Shown here: positions 1 to 9,017 of the stretch, piece after piece
How positions within the stretch are numbered: the stretch's first letter is position 1
Layout: each line of letters starts with the position of its first letter
NCBI GenBank assembly: GCA_947499565.1
Contig: CANMOV010000001.1
Location: forward strand, 744,001 to 808,000
Direction: 5' to 3'
From: an uncultured Croceitalea sp.
GTDB lineage: Bacteria > Bacteroidota > Bacteroidia > Flavobacteriales > Flavobacteriaceae
Length of the DNA stretch: 64,000 nt
Notes under the pieces: generated by a model
Seen by the model: the letters and a program-made list of their open reading frames with translations, nothing else
What the model was told of the DNA's origin: nothing
The model's database searches: none
Made by a program: the position numbers and the translations under genes

Positions 1-723
1 TGTGCTTTTATGGTTTTCTATTTGATAGTTTATAGAAGTAGAAGTCTTAGGAGATTCTAGCTTTACGTAATTTGGAAAAGCATCCGTAATATGTTTTAAA
101 ATTGCTTTATAGTCCCATTTAATAGTTTGAAATGACTTGCTACCACCATTAAACGGCATTTCTTCCAAAAATCGCACTGAAACCGGATAATGTTTCATGA
201 GTTCTAAAATGGATAAGATATCTTGTTCATTTTGACCCTCCAATACTATGAAGTTGATGCGTACATTAAATCCTTCAGAAATTAATCGGATTAAGTTTTC
301 ATGCACAACATCATACTGGTCCCGTCTTGTAATCCTTTCAAAAGTTGCCCTATCAATGGCATCAAGGCTTACATTTATATCTCTAATTCCTAATGTTTTT
401 AGCTCATCAATATAAGGTCCAATTAGAGTAGCATTAGTAGTTACGGATATATCCTTTAATCCTTTCAAACTTTTTAAGTGCCTTAACAACACCATTAAAT
501 CTTTTCGTACAAAAGGTTCACCGCCGGTTATCCTAATTTTATCAATACCCTGCTCAACAAGTATCGAACTCAATGTAATTAGCTCATCTATACTTAGCAG
601 TTTATCGTTTTTTACAAAATTGATTCCCTCAGACGGCATACAGTAATTGCATCTTAAGTTACATCTGTCTGTAACTGCAAGTCTTAAGTAATTAATATGT
701 CTATTATGGTTATCTAGCAACAT
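1..723 (-). CDS. moaA: MoaA, GTP 3',8-cyclase (3' end cut by window edge)
   Basis: Radical SAM enzyme that starts molybdenum cofactor synthesis by rearranging GTP to 3',8-cyclo-dihydro-GTP. Translating the minus strand from the ATG at 723 gives an N terminus with VTDRCNLRCNYCMP, where Cys21, Cys25 and Cys28 form the CxxxCxxC motif that binds the SAM-reducing 4Fe-4S cluster. It is followed by RITGGEP, the SAM-binding GGE motif. About 241 residues are visible; the family is usually about 330, so the C-terminal second cluster cysteines lie beyond position 1. It starts 9 bases after the moaD stop, so it is probably the last visible gene of the molybdenum hydroxylase/moaD/moaA unit. Family assignment is firm from the motifs. 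Confidence 0.93.
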   Translation of the reverse strand, partial: MLLDNHNRHINYLRLAVTDRCNLRCNYCMPSEGINFVKNDKLLSIDELITLSSILVEQGIDKIRITGGEPFVRKDLMVLLRHLKSLKGLKDISVTTNATLIGPYIDELKTLGIRDINVSLDAIDRATFERITRRDQYDVVHENLIRLISEGFNVRINFIVLEGQNEQDILSILELMKHYPVSVRFLEEMPFNGGSKSFQTIKWDYKAILKHITDAFPNYVKLESPKTSTSINYQIENHKST

Positions 724-732
724 ATTTTAATT

Positions 733-987
733 TTAACCCCCACTAACAGGAGGAATCAATGCAATTTCGTCATAAGAATTGATTTTTTGGTCATCTTGAG
801 CATACGAATTATTTACAGCAACCGCTAGAGAAGACAACTTGCTTAACTCTGGATATGCTTTACCCAAAAAAATGCGCAAATCTTTTACTGTCTTTGGTAC
901 ACTTCTGCCGGTTATACTAGCAGTAGGTATAGAAAGGGAAGGGCTACCAACGATATCCTTGGTAACCCCAAATAATAATATAGTCAT
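733..987 (-). CDS. moaD: MoaD, molybdopterin synthase sulfur-carrier subunit
   Basis: Small ubiquitin-like protein of 84 residues that carries sulfur as a C-terminal thiocarboxylate for molybdopterin synthase. The sequence shows the MoaD pattern: an MxxLLFG start, a segment near residues 31-50 matching the first helix (DLRIFLGKAYPEL), a VAVN stretch near 55-59 and an obligatory C-terminal double glycine (PPVSGG, Gly83-Gly84). It begins 4 bases after the stop of the molybdopterin-binding large subunit and ends 9 bases before moaA, which suggests co-transcription. MoaE, its partner, is not in the window. Confidence 0.9.
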   Translation of the reverse strand: MTILLFGVTKDIVGSPSLSIPTASITGRSVPKTVKDLRIFLGKAYPELSKLSSLAVAVNNSYAQDDQKINSYDEIALIPPVSGG

Positions 988-991
988 TATG

Positions 992-3220
992 TTATCCTAA
1001 AATTTCTTTTTCAGGAACTTTTAATAGTTCCGGTTTTTTTGAAAATGGTTGCTCATATAACCTATTCCCTGTTGCCGCTTTAAAGGCATTAGCAATAGCT
1101 CCGCCAACTGGTGGTAAAGTTGGTTCTCCTAAACCAGTAGGTGACAATTCATTTTGTATTAAATGGGTTTCTATAGCTGGCGCTTCTTTCATTCGTATCA
1201 GACGATAGCCATCAAAGTTGTTTGCAACTGGCGCACCGTTCTCAAATCCAAAATCGCCATACATGGAATGCCCTATTCCATCTAGTATTCCACCTTCAAT
1301 CTGATTTATAGCCCCAAGTGGGTTAACCACAATTCCGCAATCTACTACACAAGTTATCTTCTTTACTACTGCATTGCCATTTTCTATTTCTACATCTGCT
1401 ACTTGAGCTACATGTGTATTATGACAATAATAGTTAACAAAGCCTTGATAAACACCTTCAGGCTTTTTACCCCATCCAGATTTTTCGACAGCAGTTTTTA
1501 TACAATTCTGCATTCTTTCTGGGTCATACTGGATACGCTCGTCTTCGGTTCCTTTTACTTTCTCTAATAAATCTAAGCGAAGTTGAATTTTATCTGTATC
1601 CATTAATTCGGCTAACTCATCAAAGAAACTTTGCTCCGCATAAGCCAAGAAGTTAGTGTAAGGAGCACGCCATGCCCCTGTTGTAATATTACTATCATAA
1701 CTCGCCACATCCACTTGGTAATTTTCTATCGCTCCTGCAGGGAAAAAGTTTGGGATTAAGCCATACATATTACTATTAATCGCAGCTTCTTTTAAATGAT
1801 AGCCGGTTATCTGTCCATCCTTTACAGCTGCTTTTATTCTATATTTTATTGCAGGTCTATAAACACCTGTGTTCATATCATCTTCTCGAGATGACACCAT
1901 TTTTACTGGTTTTCTAATCAGATTCGATATTTCTGCCGCTTCATAAACAAAATCACCATAAAGTCTTCTGCCAAAACCACCTCCCATACGCGTCATTTCT
2001 AAATGGATATCAGCAACATCTCTTCCAAGCATATCGGCAACTGTGGTAGCTGCAGATGCCGGAGTTTGTACTGGTCCGACTAGGTGAATTTTTTCATCGG
2101 TAACGTTAGCATAAAAATTCATGGGTTCTAAACAGTTATGAGGAAGGAAAGGAGATTCATAGGTACGCTCTAAAACCTCATCTGCCTCTGCAAATGCTTT
2201 TTTCACATTACCATCTGAACGCATAGTATTAAACTTGTTTCCATCTAAAAGCCCCATAAGCAGCTCATTATGCTGCTCTGTACTTTCAAGGTCATTGTCT
2301 TCCCAAACTATCTTTAAAGCCTTTTTTGCTTTCATAGCTTGCCAAGTAGATTCCGCTATTACCACTACTTTATCACTATCTGGAAGACGTACCGACCAGT
2401 TTCTATTTTCACCATTCATATGAGCTCTACCTTTCTCACCAATAGAAACTACATCTATAACTCCAGGCATTTTCTTAGCCTCAGTCGCGTCAAAGGAGAC
2501 TAATTTTTGACCAAAAGCAGGTGGTCTTGCAACACTTGCATAAACCATTCCTTCTGCTTTATAATCCAATCCAAATAAGGGTTTTCCAGTAATTATTTTA
2601 GTTATATCTACATTACCAGCATCCTTGCCTATGATATTGTAGTCTTTAGGTTCTTTAAGCGTTACTTCCTCAGGAACCTCTAATACAGCAGCCTCGTTAA
2701 CTACATCTCCATATCCCAATGTTTCTCCTGCTGCATTGGTAATTACTCCTTCGCTTACAGAACATTCCGAGGCATCAACACCCCAACGAGCAGCAGCTGC
2801 ATTTACAAGCATTCGTTTTGCAGTTGCACCTGTTTGTCTAAGAGCATCCCACCCAAAGCGAATAGACTGGCTGCCACCTGCTACCTGGCGCACATAATTT
2901 TCTGTATCTAATTTGCCTTGTTCTACGAAAACGTTTTTCCAAGCTACGTCTAACTCTTCAGCAATTAGCATTGGCATAGAAGTTTTTACTCCTTGTCCAA
3001 TCTCCGGATTTGGTGAAAAAATAGTTACAGCACCATTGGCTGCGATTTTAATGAAGGCATTAAAATCATTATAATCCAATTGCGACAAATCAATTGGTGG
3101 GGCAACTTTAGGTTTACATGATTGAAACAGATTAAAACCGATAAGCATTCCTCCACCTGCCAAAGTAGAAGTCCTCATAAATGCCCTTCTGCTAAATGTA
3201 GTTTTTGATGTTGTTGACAT
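992..3220 (-). CDS. Tat-exported xanthine-oxidase-family molybdopterin-binding large subunit (isoquinoline oxidoreductase beta-like)
   Basis: Large catalytic subunit of a molybdenum hydroxylase, a family that oxidises aldehydes or N-heterocycles using water as oxygen donor. It has 742 residues. The N terminus holds a twin-arginine signal (SRRAFMRTSTLAGGG, Arg12-Arg13), so it is probably exported folded with cofactor. Further in is GGGFGRRLYGDF, a typical molybdopterin-contacting loop. Near the end GLGEPTLPPVGG carries the expected catalytic glutamate (Glu699). An FQSC sequence after the signal is lipobox-like but not canonical. The 2Fe-2S subunit lies 23 bases upstream and moaD 4 bases downstream. 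The substrate cannot be read from sequence. The IorB-like subgroup is favoured because only two subunits are present, with no FAD subunit. Confidence 0.88.
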   Translation of the reverse strand: MSTTSKTTFSRRAFMRTSTLAGGGMLIGFNLFQSCKPKVAPPIDLSQLDYNDFNAFIKIAANGAVTIFSPNPEIGQGVKTSMPMLIAEELDVAWKNVFVEQGKLDTENYVRQVAGGSQSIRFGWDALRQTGATAKRMLVNAAAARWGVDASECSVSEGVITNAAGETLGYGDVVNEAAVLEVPEEVTLKEPKDYNIIGKDAGNVDITKIITGKPLFGLDYKAEGMVYASVARPPAFGQKLVSFDATEAKKMPGVIDVVSIGEKGRAHMNGENRNWSVRLPDSDKVVVIAESTWQAMKAKKALKIVWEDNDLESTEQHNELLMGLLDGNKFNTMRSDGNVKKAFAEADEVLERTYESPFLPHNCLEPMNFYANVTDEKIHLVGPVQTPASAATTVADMLGRDVADIHLEMTRMGGGFGRRLYGDFVYEAAEISNLIRKPVKMVSSREDDMNTGVYRPAIKYRIKAAVKDGQITGYHLKEAAINSNMYGLIPNFFPAGAIENYQVDVASYDSNITTGAWRAPYTNFLAYAEQSFFDELAELMDTDKIQLRLDLLEKVKGTEDERIQYDPERMQNCIKTAVEKSGWGKKPEGVYQGFVNYYCHNTHVAQVADVEIENGNAVVKKITCVVDCGIVVNPLGAINQIEGGILDGIGHSMYGDFGFENGAPVANNFDGYRLIRMKEAPAIETHLIQNELSPTGLGEPTLPPVGGAIANAFKAATGNRLYEQPFSKKPELLKVPEKEILG

Positions 3221-3243
3221 GATATTTTTTTTAAAACAGTTAG

Positions 3244-3705
3244 TTAAGACATTTTCTCAGCAGCTACAGCAACAGCTTTTCGGATTCGTGTATAAGATGC
3301 ACATCTGCAAATATTGCCATGCATAGCGTTCTTAATCTCTTCTTCCGTAGGGTTAGGATTATTCTCTAAAAATGCTGAAGCTGTCATTATCTGACCAGCT
3401 TGGCAATATCCGCACTGTGGCACGTCCACTTCGGTCCAGGCTTCTTGCACAGGATGTTTTCCATCTTCTGATAAACCTTCTATGGTCGTAATACTTTTTC
3501 CTTCTACTTGCGAAAGTGTCGTAGAACAACTACGCAGAGGAGTTCCATCTACGTGAATTGTACAAGCACCACACTGACCAATACCGCATCCATATTTAGT
3601 ACCTACAAGGTCTAAATGGTCTCTTAAGACCCACAAAACCGGAGTGTCTGCAGCGACATCTACAGTTTTTGATTCACCGTTAACTTTTAATTGAAACGTT
3701 GGCAT
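3244..3705 (-). CDS. 2Fe-2S small subunit of molybdenum hydroxylase (isoquinoline oxidoreductase alpha-like)
   Basis: Electron-transfer subunit of 153 residues with two 2Fe-2S clusters. The plant-type N-terminal cluster is marked by Cys40, Cys45, Cys48 and Cys60 (KYGCGIGQCGACT then RSC). The second cluster is marked by Cys98, Cys101, Cys133 and Cys135 (QCGYCQAG and ICRCASY). Length and motif order match small subunits of the IorA/CoxS group. No signal peptide is visible, so export would depend on hitch-hiking with the Tat-tagged large subunit encoded just downstream. It is the first gene of the minus-strand unit; the divergent lipoprotein gene lies 181 bases away. Confidence 0.92.
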   Translation of the reverse strand: MPTFQLKVNGESKTVDVAADTPVLWVLRDHLDLVGTKYGCGIGQCGACTIHVDGTPLRSCSTTLSQVEGKSITTIEGLSEDGKHPVQEAWTEVDVPQCGYCQAGQIMTASAFLENNPNPTEEEIKNAMHGNICRCASYTRIRKAVAVAAEKMS

Positions 3706-3886
3706 AGTTTTCGAGTTGTTTTTAGTAATTATTGGATTAGGTTCAAGTTACCAAATTTTAAAAGGAACTTAAGTTTTTTAACAAATGGTGGTTTGATTTA
3801 ACTTTTCATTAAAACTAATCTTTAATTTCTAAATAATTTAAAGAGCAAATGTTCGTTAAGCAGAAAGGAACCTTAAAATTTTGAAA

Positions 3887-4975
3887 ATGAAAAACTATTT
3901 CAATTACGTTATACTTGTTTTTGGATTACTTCTATTTATTTCTTGCGGAAATGCGGATGACGATGTTAATTTTGATTTAAACCAAGGAGAACTTGGTGAA
4001 GGCAAAGAACCAGATGATTGCTTGAATTTTGAGGACAATGAATTGTTGCTTTCTATACAAGATCAGTTCACAACACTACCTGGTAAGGTTTCTATCCTGT
4101 TTAAAGTAAGTGATAATTTAGGAAATCCTGTTTCTGGTCTCACTGCAAATCAATTTACCATTTACGAACAAGGCAGAAACGATGATTGTTTTAACACCAT
4201 ATCATCTTCCGAGTCTCTTGCTCGTATATCGCCTAATTCGCAAGTGTTTAATAATAATACCTTACTGGTGCTAGATTTAAGTAATTCCGTATTGCAAGGC
4301 AGTTTGGAAGAGCTTAAAACTGCATCCACGAGTTTTGTGAATAATGTAATGCCATCTCCCGAATCGGATTCCTTTAAAATGGCCATCTATTGGTTTGATG
4401 GGGAAGACGAATTACACTTGTTAAACGCCCTCACTTCTTCAACTACTGAATTAACTGCCGCTATTGCGGGTATTGATGAGAATATAAGTAATGACCCATC
4501 TACAGATTTATATGGAGCAGTAATAAAATCTACCAATATTGCGGAAGAATTGTTGCAGAACAGCACGCAAAATTCTGCCATTGGTGCAGCTTCGGTTGTG
4601 ATTTTTACGGATGGTACTGATCAAGCATCCCGATTTACAGAGCAGAGTGCACTAAATGCTGTTAATAATGCAAATAGAAATATCTCATTTTTTACTATTG
4701 GACTAGGTGCTGAGATTGATTCTGAGGTTCTTGGGACTATTGGAAAGACTGCAAGTGTGGTTGCCAGTAATGCCGCAGAGCTTGAAACTACGTTTAATCA
4801 AATATCTGCACGAGTTTCTGAGCAAGCAAATAGTTTTTACTTATTTGAGTATTGTACTCCAAAAAGGGACGGGAGTGGTGAGAACAACCTTGTAATTCAA
4901 CTTACAGATGGTGCACAACAAGGTGCCGTACAGACTAGATTTAGTGCAAATGGATTCACTGGAGGGTGTGAGTAA
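3887..4975 (+). CDS. Von Willebrand factor A domain lipoprotein
   Basis: Predicted lipoprotein of 362 residues. I chose the ATG at 3887 over an upstream TTG at 3881. The N terminus has a hydrophobic stretch ending in LLFISCGN, a lipobox-like site, followed by an acidic linker. A region resembling an Ig-like or invasin-type segment (SILFKVSDNLGNPVSGL) precedes a VWA domain with the metal-ion-dependent adhesion site LDLSNS (DxSxS pattern) and FTDGTDQA further on. VWA domains bind protein partners through a divalent cation. C-terminal cysteines (EYCTPKR and a final GGCE) could form a disulfide. The gene stands alone between divergent and unrelated neighbours. Ligand unknown. Confidence 0.82.
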   Translation: MKNYFNYVILVFGLLLFISCGNADDDVNFDLNQGELGEGKEPDDCLNFEDNELLLSIQDQFTTLPGKVSILFKVSDNLGNPVSGLTANQFTIYEQGRNDDCFNTISSSESLARISPNSQVFNNNTLLVLDLSNSVLQGSLEELKTASTSFVNNVMPSPESDSFKMAIYWFDGEDELHLLNALTSSTTELTAAIAGIDENISNDPSTDLYGAVIKSTNIAEELLQNSTQNSAIGAASVVIFTDGTDQASRFTEQSALNAVNNANRNISFFTIGLGAEIDSEVLGTIGKTASVVASNAAELETTFNQISARVSEQANSFYLFEYCTPKRDGSGENNLVIQLTDGAQQGAVQTRFSANGFTGGCE

Positions 4976-5045
4976 TTCTTTCTGTGGCAACTTAATTAAG
5001 TATTACGGTTTTAGTATCTTGTCATTTCATTCAAACCAATAAATA

Positions 5046-5987
5046 ATGACTTTTAAATCCAGGCCTAGTTACTTTGTTTTTTTAGTGACACTACTTTTCT
5101 TTTTATCAAATTTAAATGCCCAAGAACACCATACATTGGAAGGAAGATGGGATTTGGAAATGGAGTTTGAAGGGAAAACAGAACCTTCCTGGTTAGAAGT
5201 TCGCCACTCTGGCCGTGCAACTTATGTTGGGCGTTTTGTATTTGCTTTTGGAAGCGCAAGACCAATAGCAGAAGTCAAAATTGAAGACAATACTTTTAGT
5301 TTTTCTATCCCTAGACAATGGGAACCAAAAGGTCAGGATATGATTTTTAAAGGAGAAATCATTGCAGACCAATTGAACGGCACAATGATTTATACTGATG
5401 GTACCACTGTAAATTGGTCTGGTACTAAAGCACCAGAATTAGCTTTTAATAATAATCCAATATTAGCAAAACCAATACACCTTTTTAATGGTAAAGATTT
5501 GCAAGGATGGTACGCGGATCGTGACGAAAACCAATGGGTTGTAAAAAAAGGTATTCTAACAAGTACAAAATCTGGAGCTAATCTTATTAGTAACCAAAAA
5601 TTTAAAGATTTTAAACTAGTTGCGGAATTTCGTTTCCCAAAAGGGAGTAATAGCGGAATTTATTTAAGAGGAAGGTACGAAGTACAAATAGCAGACAATT
5701 ACGGTTTGCCTCCTTCTGATATCTATTTTGGAGGAGTCTATGGCTTTTTAGAGCCTAATATAAATGCTGCCAAGCCTGCGGGAGAATGGCAGAAATATGA
5801 AATTACTTTAATTGGTAATAGGGTTACAATTGTTGCTAATGGAAAGACTATTATAAGTGACCAAACCATACCAGGCATAACAGGTGGTGCACTGGATAGC
5901 AAAGAAGGTGAAGCCGGTTCCATTATGATACAGGGAGATCACGGTCCGGTCGAATTTAGAAGTTTTGTTATCACTCCAATAAAGTAG
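5046..5987 (+). CDS. Secreted DUF1080 (3-keto-disaccharide hydrolase family) protein with N-terminal beta domain
   Basis: Secreted protein of 313 residues. A signal peptide (FLVTLLFFLSNLNAQ) is followed by a beta-rich domain of about 110 residues (GRWDLEMEF, WLEVRHSGRATYVGRF). Then comes a DUF1080 jelly-roll beginning IHLFNGKDLQGWYA and including GSNSGIYLRGRYEVQI. Some members of DUF1080 (PF06439) have been linked to hydrolysis of 3-keto-glycosides; others are only sugar-binding. The next gene on the opposite strand is also DUF1080, so the two are convergent paralogs of different domain make-up. No polysaccharide-utilisation susC/susD pair is nearby, so the substrate cannot be inferred. Confidence 0.82.
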   Translation: MTFKSRPSYFVFLVTLLFFLSNLNAQEHHTLEGRWDLEMEFEGKTEPSWLEVRHSGRATYVGRFVFAFGSARPIAEVKIEDNTFSFSIPRQWEPKGQDMIFKGEIIADQLNGTMIYTDGTTVNWSGTKAPELAFNNNPILAKPIHLFNGKDLQGWYADRDENQWVVKKGILTSTKSGANLISNQKFKDFKLVAEFRFPKGSNSGIYLRGRYEVQIADNYGLPPSDIYFGGVYGFLEPNINAAKPAGEWQKYEITLIGNRVTIVANGKTIISDQTIPGITGGALDSKEGEAGSIMIQGDHGPVEFRSFVITPIK

Positions 5988-6051
5988 TAACAATTAAAAA
6001 TTTATAATCACTTCTGAATTTTTGAGTTCATAGGTCAGAAAAGCCGTCAAT

Positions 6052-6648
6052 TCATAGTTTTGTTAAAGATAGGTTTCTCCAGCGTACTTTAATTCCACCT
6101 CCATCATGTATTTGAAGTGCAATAGAACCTTTACCTTTTCCAATCTTTTCATCCTCTAAATAAATCATTTCTACTCCATTTAAATAAGTGGTAATTTTTG
6201 GGCCATTTGCAACAATTCTCATTACGTTCCAATCATTCATTTTTAATATTAGGTCCTTTCCTGAATCTGGTTTTATAAGCCAACCTCTGCCATAAGACTC
6301 ATAAATACCACCAGTATGAAAACCAGGTGGTGCAACTTCAGCTTGCCAACCAGTTACTTTTGTCCCTTCAAAAGTCGAACGTATAAAAACACCACTGTTT
6401 CCATCTGCTTCTTGTTTAAACTCTAATGACAACTCAAAATTGTCGTAAAATTCTACTGTAGATAAATACCCATAGGCCTTATCAGGCCCACTTTCGCAAA
6501 TTAACTCACCATCTTCAACATACCATTTTTCTGTACCATGAACTAACCATCCATCTAAATTTTCCCCATTGAATAATGATATACTTTGTTCTTGAGCTAT
6601 AATTGGGTGGATAATAAATAGTGAAGTTATTAATATTAATTTTTTCAT
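6052..6648 (-). CDS. Secreted single-domain DUF1080 protein
   Basis: Secreted protein of 198 residues. A signal peptide ends near AQEQ, then a single DUF1080 domain fills the rest. It opens with ISLFNGENLDGWLVHGTEKW, contains DGNSGVFIRS and GWQAEVA in the middle and ends with ALQIHDGGGIKVRWRNL, all hallmarks of the family. It lacks the N-terminal beta domain of the convergent neighbour. Predicted periplasmic or extracellular beta-sandwich with possible keto-sugar hydrolase or carbohydrate-binding role. Confidence 0.84.
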   Translation of the reverse strand: MKKLILITSLFIIHPIIAQEQSISLFNGENLDGWLVHGTEKWYVEDGELICESGPDKAYGYLSTVEFYDNFELSLEFKQEADGNSGVFIRSTFEGTKVTGWQAEVAPPGFHTGGIYESYGRGWLIKPDSGKDLILKMNDWNVMRIVANGPKITTYLNGVEMIYLEDEKIGKGKGSIALQIHDGGGIKVRWRNLSLTKL

Positions 6649-6749
6649 GTGAAATGATTAAGTCTTTAAGTTAGAAAATTATATGTCCAAATAAATCAAC
6701 AATAAGTAGCTTTTTTCCTACGTTATAATTATATTGTAATAATAAATAT

Positions 6750-6899
6750 ATGCCTATGTCCCAAATTACTTTTAATGCTTTCTATCTGATGTGTCCAAAA
6801 AAACGAAAAAAATATATTAATAGATGGTTTATCTTATCTATAGTTTTTATGGTATTGGGCTTGATACTAGCTCTTTCTGCATTACTTATAGTTGCCTAA
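6750..6899 (+). CDS. Small single-pass membrane protein, 49 residues
   Basis: Short open frame, ATG at 6750 and TAA at 6897-6899. The first 26 residues are polar, with a basic patch CPKKRKKYINR (residues 15-25). Residues 27-48 are a continuous hydrophobic helix, so the topology is probably N-in with one transmembrane segment. A second in-frame Met at residue 3 could be the true start. It fills the otherwise empty gap between a DUF1080 gene and the M14 carboxypeptidase gene, with which its stop overlaps convergently. I do not recognise the family. Support rests on the clean basic-then-hydrophobic layout. Confidence 0.5.
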   Translation: MPMSQITFNAFYLMCPKKRKKYINRWFILSIVFMVLGLILALSALLIVA

Positions 6900-8356
6900 T
6901 TTCGATAAATTAAAGCATTTCCAAGTTTCTGATTGGCTAAGGAAAGACTCAAGTCTAAAACAAAACCATTGATAATTACATGAGTTAATTCGCCTTCTTT
7001 TTCCAAAAAGAAAGTAGGGTTTTGTCCAGGAGAAAGTCTGAAATCTGGTAGTTGAAATTTAGTATCTACCATATGTATAGGTTTATTACTAGAAAAACCT
7101 TCTTTTGGTAATGGCAATTTCACGTAGGCAACTCCGGACTTATGCAAATCTTCTATAGCACCAGATTTAAAAATCACTTCCTTTTTAGACTTCATTTTTG
7201 GGGCTACAATTTTATAACCAGAGGCGTCAAAAGTTTCATAGCCATAGTAGGTTGATAAATCTCCTTGGTCCACTATAGTACTTTTGTAGTAAAATTGATT
7301 ATGTCCTTCAAAATCAATTTCTTGGCGATTTATCCCTAAATCCAAGATATAATCTTTTCCATTTATCTCATAGGAGACATTTTCAATTTTCAAATCGAAA
7401 AGATTTCTATCATTCTTAGGTATTTTCTCATAGTCCTCAATAGAGATATCAACATAGCTTTTCTTTGCAATTGTATACAATGCTGATAAAATAGAAACAT
7501 AATTCAGTTTTCGAATCTCTTGCTTTTCAACATCATTTGTATATCCTCCAGATTCTATAAGAATTAAACTTGTACCCCACTTAGCTATATTATCACCAAA
7601 AGCCCTTGGTTCAAAGTCATCACTATATCGCCCAACTTGTCCAGAAGCATAGTTTTGAATAATGTTATTCATAAATACAATAACCTTCATTGCATTAGCT
7701 CGCACCTCATTAATATCTTTTTCATAGTTATAAGCAGTTGCTAAATAGGATATGGAAGCAGGTTTCTCCGTACGTTCCGCATTATAATAAGTGCTTTGAT
7801 CATGTAGGTTAAAACCAAAGGCAGCATCCAAGCTATCGCGAACACGCTTTAAGGTTCTCCCTTCAGGCGATTGTAAACGCAACGCATCACGATTAATATC
7901 TATACCTAGGGCATTTCTCCTTTGAAAGACTTCAGCACCATCTGGGTTCAGCATTGGGAGAAAATGTAGCGTGAGATTATCTAAAATTGCTTTCTTTTCG
8001 GCTGCAAAATCATTACTGTCAAAAAAATTAAGCAAGTCAAATATTGCTTGTGTTGCTGTAGGTTCATTACCGTGCATCTGAGACCAAAGAAAAATGTTTG
8101 TTTTACCCGAGCCAATAGTTATCAAATTTAAATCTCTCCCTTCAATAGACTCCCCAACCTGTTGAACTATAAATTTTGGGTTTCCCTTAAAACTGTTAAT
8201 TAACGGTTGTAGGTCCTTGTGTTTTATCCTACGATTGTTTAAACTAGATTCTTTATAAGTTTCATAAGAATCATAAACCGCTTCTGTAATATCTTGGGCA
8301 CTTAGTGTAGCGAGAGATAAAACCGCTATTACTAATAAAAGAAGATTTCTTTTCAT
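6896..8356 (-). CDS. Secreted M14-family zinc carboxypeptidase
   Basis: Metallocarboxypeptidase of 486 residues with a signal peptide (LLLLVIAVLSLATLSAQ). The M14 zinc site is visible as HGNE (His95, Glu98) and NLHDQ (His185). The substrate-carboxylate region reads INRDALRLQSPEG, and LILIESGG carries the likely catalytic Glu268. About 200 further residues form a beta-rich tail. This class removes C-terminal residues from peptides in the periplasm or outside the cell, and some relatives act on peptidoglycan stem peptides. The stop is 2 bases from the upstream amidase gene region on the same strand (amidase ends at 8358), so the three genes 9448 to 6896 may form one unit. Confidence 0.9.
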   Translation of the reverse strand: MKRNLLLLVIAVLSLATLSAQDITEAVYDSYETYKESSLNNRRIKHKDLQPLINSFKGNPKFIVQQVGESIEGRDLNLITIGSGKTNIFLWSQMHGNEPTATQAIFDLLNFFDSNDFAAEKKAILDNLTLHFLPMLNPDGAEVFQRRNALGIDINRDALRLQSPEGRTLKRVRDSLDAAFGFNLHDQSTYYNAERTEKPASISYLATAYNYEKDINEVRANAMKVIVFMNNIIQNYASGQVGRYSDDFEPRAFGDNIAKWGTSLILIESGGYTNDVEKQEIRKLNYVSILSALYTIAKKSYVDISIEDYEKIPKNDRNLFDLKIENVSYEINGKDYILDLGINRQEIDFEGHNQFYYKSTIVDQGDLSTYYGYETFDASGYKIVAPKMKSKKEVIFKSGAIEDLHKSGVAYVKLPLPKEGFSSNKPIHMVDTKFQLPDFRLSPGQNPTFFLEKEGELTHVIINGFVLDLSLSLANQKLGNALIYRN

Positions 8357-8357
8357 T

Positions 8358-9017
8358 TTATTTCTTTATTGGAACTGGAGTAAATTTAAATTTTTTAGTT
8401 GCTTTTCGGACTTTAATCATAAAATCTTTTCCGGGGTCCATTTTAGCTGTACGATACCCTTTATCCACTTCTAACCACAAGGGATGTTCTTCAAAATTAG
8501 TGTATTCATAATGACCTATTAAAAAATCTATATTATATTTTCTAGCTAGGTACTTAACTAACTGGATATTGGCTTTTAATTGCTTAGCTGTTAAAGGTGA
8601 TCCTTTTGTACCACCTACATTTTCTATACCAATCGCACAGTGGTTTAATCCAATCACATGTCTACCCATATAATTCTCTGGCATTAAACTATAAATACTG
8701 CCATCTTTATCTACTAGAAAATGGGTAGAGACATTTAACCCACTTACATTTTCTATATCTGGTCTCCAACTTGGTAATGTACTATTATAAAATGCATCAT
8801 AGGAACCTTTAAAAGTTGGGATTGCAGTCCAATGAAGGACGATTATTTTTGGAATTATTTCGATAGTATTTTTTTCTAAACCGTAGCGTTCTTTTAAATA
8901 TTCCTTAGTTAGTTCTATTCTTTGTGCATCAAACTTAATGGGCTTATTAATAATCTTATGTGTAACACTACAGCTACTTACAATTAAAAGAAGGGATATA
9001 AATAATAGTTTTCTCAA
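8358..9017 (-). CDS. N-acetylmuramoyl-L-alanine amidase (Amidase_2) lipoprotein
   Basis: Predicted lipoprotein of 219 residues that would cleave the amide bond between muramic acid and the stem peptide. The lipobox is IVSSC (Cys16). The Amidase_2/PGRP fold shows VLHWTA (His62), then HFLVDKDGSIYSL, GLNHCAIGIENVG, GHYEY (His169) and KMDPG (Asp194); His62, His169 and Asp194 are the expected zinc ligands. The start is TTG at 9017; no ATG precedes the signal peptide. That TTG overlaps the TGA stop of the 3D-domain gene (TTGA), suggesting translational coupling. The M14 peptidase follows after 1 base. The context points to cell-wall turnover. Confidence 0.9.
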   Translation of the reverse strand: MRKLLFISLLLIVSSCSVTHKIINKPIKFDAQRIELTKEYLKERYGLEKNTIEIIPKIIVLHWTAIPTFKGSYDAFYNSTLPSWRPDIENVSGLNVSTHFLVDKDGSIYSLMPENYMGRHVIGLNHCAIGIENVGGTKGSPLTAKQLKANIQLVKYLARKYNIDFLIGHYEYTNFEEHPLWLEVDKGYRTAKMDPGKDFMIKVRKATKKFKFTPVPIKK

